A DNA stretch of 64,000 bases from NCBI RefSeq assembly GCF_047302425.1, contig NZ_CP154855.1, forward strand, positions 2,294,001-2,358,000, given 5' to 3'. The notes under the pieces were generated by a model. It saw only the letters and a program-made list of their open reading frames with translations, did not search any database and was not told where the DNA came from. Positions 59,638 through 64,000 of the stretch are shown here, one piece after another; positions within the stretch are counted from its first letter, which is position 1, and every line of letters starts with the position of its first letter. A program made the translations under genes and the position numbers. Source of the DNA: Oceanitalea sp047302425 (GTDB lineage Bacteria; Actinomycetota; Actinomycetes; Actinomycetales; Actinomycetaceae).

Positions 59638-62016
59638 TCAGTGGCGGTGGACCCCGAGCGTGTCGGTGCCGTTGCCGTCCCAGTCCCCGACGATGACGGA
59701 GTCCCCGGGGCGGCCGTAGGTCTGCACGATGTCGGCCTTGCCGCCGGCGATCGAGTTCTTCACGTGGTACGTCGCGGCGCGCCGCACCCCGAAGGTGTCC
59801 TGGCCGTTGCCGTTCCAGTCCCCCACGACGACCGTGTCGCCCGCGCGGCCGTAGGCGATGACGTGGTCCGCCTTGCCACCGGCGATGGCGTTCTTCACGT
59901 GGTAGGTGGACTGCCGCCGCACGGTCAGGGTGTCGCGGCCGTCCCCGTTCCAGTCACCGACGTGAACCTCGTCGCCCTCCCATCCGTAGGCGATGACGTA
60001 GTCGGCCGCCCCGGAGGTGATGGAGTTCTTCATGTAGTACGTCTTGCCCCGCCTGACCGCCAGACTGTCGCGGCCGTCCCCGTCCCAGTCGCCGACGAGA
60101 ACCTCGTCGCCGACGCGGCCGTAGCCGACGACCCAGGGCTCGGCCCCGGCCTCGTTGCTGTTGTAGACGTGGAAGACGTTGCCCACGCGCAGGGCGAGGG
60201 TGTCCTCGCCGTCGCCGTCCCAGTCGCCGGAGTAGACCTCGGTCGAGCGGTTGCCGAGGGCGAACTCCTTGCTCGCGAGCGGACCCCAGTCGTTGTTGAG
60301 GTAGACGGTGCTCGTGTGCACGAGCCCGCCGTACACGGCCGCGCGGTCGTTGGCGGCGCGCGCCAGCCAGCCGAGCCGCGAGTAGATGTCGTTGCCCGGG
60401 CAGGCGGTGGACGAGACATCGCGGTGGCCGAAGACGCGGTTGAGGCCGCTCCTGTTCTGGCCCGTGGCCTGCGGAACGTAGGGCGTAGTTGCGTCGATGC
60501 CCGCGCGCCCGAACTGCCAGCCGAGGATCTCGGCCATGGCGTTCATCGCGGCAGCCGGGACGCCGACCTTCGTGTAGTCGCCCATGACGCTCAGGCCGAC
60601 GGTGCCGGTGTTGTAGGGCGCGGCGTGGGCGCCGACGGGCATCTTGCCGTCGGGCGAGGCGAGGGAACCGCTGCGGCCCTCGTAGACGCGGCCCCACTTG
60701 TCGATGAGGAAGTTGTAGCCGATGTCGCCCCAGCCGCGGGTGATCGCGTGGTAGCTGTAGATGCCCCGGACGACGCTCGCGCTCTGCGACTGGGTGTAGT
60801 TGTTCGATCCCGCCGTGTGGTGGATGACGGCGCCCTGGAGGTTCGCGTAGGAGGGGCGCCACGTCATCTGCGACTCGTTCGCGCCCCACCCGGAGCGGCT
60901 GATGACCGCGGGCCGCGGGGCGGTGCTGCTGGCGACGGCGGCGGTGCGCGCGCTGGCGACTCCCTGCGGCGCCGCCACGGTGCGGGCCGCGGCCGCGGTG
61001 GTCGTCTGCTGCTGGAACGGGAGCGGCGCCGGCTCGGGCGCGGGTGCCAGCGGGTCGGTCTGGGGCACGGTCGCGGCGACCGGTGCGTCGTCCTCGAGGA
61101 CGACCTCCTCCTCGGCGGGCCACTCGGGCATGAGGTTGAGGCGCAGGTTCGCCGGCAGGTCCTCCGGGTCACCGGAGACCTGGACCTGCACCGCCTCGGC
61201 GCCCGCGGCGACGTACGGCTCGGTGCCACCGGTCGTGGTCGCCTCGTCGCTCGCTTGCTCGGCCTCGAGCTGCGACCAGTCCTGCCACTCCCCGTTCTCC
61301 ATCACGCGGATGAAGACGGCGGCGTCCGGGGCCAGCGCGTCCGCGCCGTCCCAGGTGACGCCGGCGACGTAGAACTCGTCGGTGGCGATGGGGGCGGTGA
61401 GCACCGCGACGCCGTCCGTCTCGTTCGCGGCGTCGGACTGGGGGTCGGCGGTGGAGGCGCCCGCGCCGTCGTCGACGACGTCGTTCGCGGGGGCGTCGTC
61501 CTCGGCGGTGGGCGCAGCGGCGGTGTCCTCGTCGGTGCCAGGCTCGGCGGAGGCAGTGGCCGGGGCGTCTGCGGCGGAGGTGGGCGCGTCAGTGGCGGCT
61601 GCCGGGACGTCCGCGTCGGTGGTGGGCTCAGCAGTCGCCGCGACGTCCGCGTCGACGGCTGGGTCGGTGGAGACAGCGGCGACGGCAACGTCCGCGGCGG
61701 AGGCCGTCTCGGTGGCAGCCGGGGCGCTCATGCGGGTCCGCACGGCGGCGGGGGCCACGTCGGCCGTCCCAGCCGCAGGGGCCGGGGTGCTCTCCTCCGT
61801 GGACACGTCGCCGGACGCGGTGGCCTGCGCCTCGTCGTCCTGCAGGGGCTCCAGCCCGTCGACCGCCAGCTCCGTGAGGTCACGGTCCGCGGACGTGAGC
61901 GCGACGACGGTCACCGGCTCCTCGGGCACGCTCTGCGCACCGGCGAGGGGCGTGAGGCCGCCGAGCAGCAGCGACGTGACGACGAGCGTGGGGCCAGCGG
62001 ACCTGAGCAGAGGCAT
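59638..62016 (-). CDS. Secreted PGRP-type N-acetylmuramoyl-L-alanine amidase with FG-GAP-like repeats
   Basis: A 792-residue exported protein. Signal peptide (PLLRSAGPTLVVTSLLLGG), then 280 residues of Ala/Asp/Thr-rich low complexity and a small beta region (VTWDGADALAPDAAVFIRVM), then a peptidoglycan-recognition domain: ISRSGWGANESQ, zinc His in VIHHTAGSNNY, RGWGDIGYNFLIDKWG and GHRDVSSTACPG. The C-terminal 200 residues hold five repeats of the form GDWDGDGxDTLxVR. Cleaves peptidoglycan stem peptides, probably in growth or separation. GGAAG is 9 nt before the ATG at 62016. Confidence 0.88.
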   Translation of the reverse strand: MPLLRSAGPTLVVTSLLLGGLTPLAGAQSVPEEPVTVVALTSADRDLTELAVDGLEPLQDDEAQATASGDVSTEESTPAPAAGTADVAPAAVRTRMSAPAATETASAADVAVAAVSTDPAVDADVAATAEPTTDADVPAAATDAPTSAADAPATASAEPGTDEDTAAAPTAEDDAPANDVVDDGAGASTADPQSDAANETDGVAVLTAPIATDEFYVAGVTWDGADALAPDAAVFIRVMENGEWQDWSQLEAEQASDEATTTGGTEPYVAAGAEAVQVQVSGDPEDLPANLRLNLMPEWPAEEEVVLEDDAPVAATVPQTDPLAPAPEPAPLPFQQQTTTAAAARTVAAPQGVASARTAAVASSTAPRPAVISRSGWGANESQMTWRPSYANLQGAVIHHTAGSNNYTQSQSASVVRGIYSYHAITRGWGDIGYNFLIDKWGRVYEGRSGSLASPDGKMPVGAHAAPYNTGTVGLSVMGDYTKVGVPAAAMNAMAEILGWQFGRAGIDATTPYVPQATGQNRSGLNRVFGHRDVSSTACPGNDIYSRLGWLARAANDRAAVYGGLVHTSTVYLNNDWGPLASKEFALGNRSTEVYSGDWDGDGEDTLALRVGNVFHVYNSNEAGAEPWVVGYGRVGDEVLVGDWDGDGRDSLAVRRGKTYYMKNSITSGAADYVIAYGWEGDEVHVGDWNGDGRDTLTVRRQSTYHVKNAIAGGKADHVIAYGRAGDTVVVGDWNGNGQDTFGVRRAATYHVKNSIAGGKADIVQTYGRPGDSVIVGDWDGNGTDTLGVHRH

Positions 62017-62110
62017 GAAGACGAACTTCCGAGTGGACGGCGAGGGGCGGCGCACAGAGGCGTCCCCGGGTATATCGGCTAGGCCGGACGATATATCAGT
62101 AATCCACACG

Positions 62111-62135
62111 AGTCACATGTGTCACACCAGTCACA
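62111..62135. promoter_or_regulatory. Three GTCACA direct repeats at 9-bp pitch (MtrA-like box)
   Basis: AGTCACA, TGTCACA and AGTCACA start at 62111, 62120 and 62129. The pattern resembles the direct GTCACA repeats described for the mycobacterial response regulator MtrA, which controls wall hydrolases. It sits 95 nt upstream of the amidase start and 95 nt before the divergent MBL gene. Confidence 0.5.
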
Positions 62136-62229
62136 GGCTACATAATCCGGCGCGTCCGACGAGGCCTGCGCGCTAGCCTCGGCGCCATCTCGCCGGCCCC
62201 GGCGGGGACGCCGAGGCAAGGACGCAGGT

Positions 62230-63075
62230 ATGAGCAGCACCCCGGAGCAGCAGGCAGCGGACCACGTCGTGTGCGCCACGTGCGCGGTCGAGTACGGCAG
62301 CGGGCCGCTGCCCGAGGTCTGCGTCATCTGCGACGACGAGCGTCAGTGGGTGCCACGCAGTGGCCAGGTCTGGACGACGGTGGGCGAGCTGGCAGCAGCC
62401 GGGCACCGCACCGTCGTCGAGGAGCTGGAGCCCGGGCTGATCGGGATCGGCACGGAGCCGGGCGTCGGGATCACGCAGACCGGCAAGCTCCTCGTCACAG
62501 AGCACGGCAACCTCCTGTTCGACGTCCCGGGCTACATCGACGACACAGCGGTCGCGGCCATCGCATCCCATGGCGGACTCACGGCGATCGTGGCCAGCCA
62601 CCCGCACATGTACGGCGTCCAGTCGCTGTACAGCCGGGCCTTCTCCGACGCCCCGATCCTCGTCGCCCGGGCGGACGCCCAGTTCCTGCCCTACCGCCCG
62701 CCCGCCGTGCAGCTGTGGGACGAGGCCCACGAGATCCTCCCCGGCGTCCGCCTCGAGCAGATCGGCGGGCACTTCCCGGGCAGCACCGTCGCCCACTTCA
62801 CCGGGGCCGACGGCCGCGGCGTGCTGCTCGCGGGTGACGGCATCTTCCCCGGCCCCGACGGCCGCAGCGTCAGCTTCCTGCGCAGCTACCCCAACCGCAT
62901 CCCGCTCTCGGCCGCCGTCGTCCGGCGCATCGCCGACCAGGTCGCCCGCCTCGACTTCGACCGGCTCTACAACAACTTCCGCGGCGTCGTGCCCGAAGGG
63001 GCCGGGGACGTCGTCGAGCGTTCGGCGCAGCGGTACGTCGACTGGGTCAGTGGCCGCTTCGACCACCTCACCTGA
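62230..63075 (+). CDS. MBL-fold metallo-hydrolase with rubredoxin-like knuckles
   Basis: A 281-residue protein. The N-terminal 40 residues hold two Cys pairs, CATC and CVIC, spaced like a rubredoxin/zinc knuckle. The MBL domain follows: SHPHMYGVQSLYS carries the His-x-His-like metal site, EQIGGHFPGSTVAHF another His, and LLAGDGIF the bridging Asp. The HxHxDH motif is reduced, so substrate and metal state are uncertain. Divergent from the amidase gene. Confidence 0.8.
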   Translation: MSSTPEQQAADHVVCATCAVEYGSGPLPEVCVICDDERQWVPRSGQVWTTVGELAAAGHRTVVEELEPGLIGIGTEPGVGITQTGKLLVTEHGNLLFDVPGYIDDTAVAAIASHGGLTAIVASHPHMYGVQSLYSRAFSDAPILVARADAQFLPYRPPAVQLWDEAHEILPGVRLEQIGGHFPGSTVAHFTGADGRGVLLAGDGIFPGPDGRSVSFLRSYPNRIPLSAAVVRRIADQVARLDFDRLYNNFRGVVPEGAGDVVERSAQRYVDWVSGRFDHLT

Positions 63076-63126
63076 GCAGCACAAATTGCGTTGAGCCCTT
63101 CGGCCGACGTCCAGGACCCTGCTGCC

Positions 63127-63882
63127 ATGAGGCCCTTCGGAGAGCTCGTGCACGAGGCAGCCCACGCCGATGTCGGCGGGTGGGACTTCGCGTGGCTCAC
63201 CGGGCGCGCCACCGAGGAACGGCCACCGTGGCGGTACAGCCGCGTCCTGGCAGAGCGGCTTGCCCAGGCGAGCTCGGCGCTCGACGTCGACACCGGCGGC
63301 GGCGAGGTGCTCGCCGAGGCGCCGGTGCTCCCCCCGACGATGGTCGCGACCGAGAGCTGGCCCCCGAACTTCGAGCGCGCGCGCCGGCTCCTCGGCCCCC
63401 GTGGCGTCCGTGTCGTCCGGACCGACGACGGCGCACCGCCCCCCTTCGCCGACGCCACCTTCGACCTCGTCACCTGCCGGCACCCGGTCCGGCCGGACTG
63501 GTCGCAGATCGCCCGCGTCCTCGCACCGGGCGGGCACTACGTCGCGCAGCACGTCGGCCCGGACTCCGCCGTCGAGCTCATCGAGCACTTCACGGGACCG
63601 CTCCCCCGCGGCGAGGACGGCCGCGACCCGCACCGCGAGGCGGCGGCAGCAGTGGCCGCCGGGCTCGACGTGGTGTCGCTCGAGTCGGCCCGCTGCCGCA
63701 TGGTTTTCCACGACGTCGGTGCCGTCGTGTGGATCCTGCGCCGGTGCGTGTGGTGGGTCCCCGACTTCTCCGTGACGCGGTACGAGCGCGCGCTGCGCGA
63801 GCTCGACGCGCAGCTGCGCGGCGGCCGGGCCCTCGTCACCCACTCGACCCGTCACCTCGTCGTCGCGAGACGGCCGGCGTAA
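63127..63882 (+). CDS. Class I SAM-dependent methyltransferase
   Basis: A 251-residue methyltransferase. Motif I is ALDVDTGGGEVLAEA near residue 52, the acidic end of the next strand is near PPTMVATESWP, and FADATFDLVTCRHPVR and RVLAPGGHYVAQHVG give the later core motifs. Related to RlmA/UbiE-like small enzymes; substrate unknown. I used the ATG at 63127; TTG at 63091 is an alternative. It ends just before the terminator shared with the tRNA gene. Confidence 0.85.
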   Translation: MRPFGELVHEAAHADVGGWDFAWLTGRATEERPPWRYSRVLAERLAQASSALDVDTGGGEVLAEAPVLPPTMVATESWPPNFERARRLLGPRGVRVVRTDDGAPPPFADATFDLVTCRHPVRPDWSQIARVLAPGGHYVAQHVGPDSAVELIEHFTGPLPRGEDGRDPHREAAAAVAAGLDVVSLESARCRMVFHDVGAVVWILRRCVWWVPDFSVTRYERALRELDAQLRGGRALVTHSTRHLVVARRPA

Positions 63883-63932
63883 AGAGAAAGGACCCGCCGG
63901 CTCGTGGCTCTCGCCGACGATCCTGCGGGTCC
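63883..63932 (-). terminator. Rho-independent terminator downstream of tRNA-Leu
   Basis: GGACCCGC and GCGGGTCC pair across a 27-nt loop. In the tRNA's direction a T-rich tail (TTTCTCTTT) follows. It may also serve the convergent methyltransferase gene. Confidence 0.72.
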
Positions 63933-63937
63933 TGCTG

Positions 63938-64000
63938 TGTCCGAGGGGGGACTTGAACCCCCACGCCCTAATACGGGCACTAGCACCTCAAGCTAGCGCG
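63938..64000 (-). tRNA. tRNA-Leu, anticodon GAG (5' end beyond window)
   Basis: On the minus strand, the visible part is anticodon stem CTAGC with loop TTGAGGT and GCTAG (anticodon GAG, reading CUC and CUU), the long type II variable arm, the T arm with GGTTCAAGTCC, and the acceptor 3' strand ending CTCGGAC plus discriminator A. CCA is not encoded. The D arm and 5' acceptor strand are outside the window. Confidence 0.9.

Noticed and set aside
59638..60260. The repeated GDWDGDG DNA as a mobile or CRISPR-like repeat
   Set aside because: The periodicity is explained by the FG-GAP-like protein repeats of the amidase.

Overview
The window is chromosomal DNA of a high-GC actinomycete. Evidence: a Pup-proteasome ATPase (Arc/Mpa), a PAC2 protein and mycothiol ligase MshC lie together; haem is made by the Gram-positive coproporphyrin route (HemQ/ChdC plus ferrochelatase); a DUF222-HNH protein is present; and many genes have leaderless promoters (TANNNT, 6-7 nt, then ATG/GTG). 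The gene order Arc - TrmI - RecB-like nuclease - PAC2 - MshC - UppP resembles the Rv2115c-Rv2136c region of Mycobacterium tuberculosis. A member of the Micrococcales is my guess; genus and species cannot be read from the sequence.

Region 1 (1-21394) is host core. It holds the proteasome/mycothiol neighbourhood, a RecB-family Fe-S nuclease, a site-2 protease, aldo/keto reductases, a HAD phosphatase, a hemerythrin protein, methyltransferases, BrkB, UppP, M20 and M3 (Dcp-type) peptidases, a GNAT-NTP pyrophosphohydrolase fusion, VOC proteins and an SDR.

Region 2 (21395-35960) is a 14.6-kb integrated phage-like element flanked by a shared 7-bp core, CCATGAT. A large serine integrase starts inside the right core. 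Next come a coupled early operon (HTH protein, small proteins, RepA-like helicase, zinc-knuckle repeat protein, HNH nuclease) and a late operon (terminase, portal, fused protease-capsid, connectors, two paralogous tail tube proteins, tape measure). The late operon is preceded by a perfect actinobacterial LexA (SOS) box. A strong hairpin follows the tape-measure gene, and three small genes run the other way to the left end. No tail tip, no lysis genes and no classical repressor are visible, so this is either a reduced prophage or a satellite that borrows a tail tip and lysis from a helper. It has split the 5' end of a PQQ-type sugar dehydrogenase lipoprotein gene.

Region 3 (35961-47300) is host again: the rest of the lipoprotein, two Nudix hydrolases, an Rv2578c-type radical SAM protein, an ArsR-SulP operon with a palindromic operator, and haem/iron genes (hemQ, hemH, and divergently an iron or haem ABC importer followed by a FadR-type GntR regulator) with three copies of a TCATCAGATGA-like site between the divergent units.

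Region 4 (47300-64000) includes a DUF222-HNH protein, a DUF429 protein, an in-frame chimera of a glycoside hydrolase family 2 N-terminus with a LacI-family C-terminus (probably a deletion scar), SelO, a TauE-type exporter, an AgcS symporter, a TPP riboswitch driving a ykoF-ykoE-ykoD-ykoC uptake operon for thiamine precursors, a secreted PGRP-type amidase whose promoter carries three GTCACA repeats at 9-bp pitch (MtrA-like), an MBL hydrolase, a methyltransferase and a partial tRNA-Leu(GAG). No stretch longer than about 300 bp lacks a gene.
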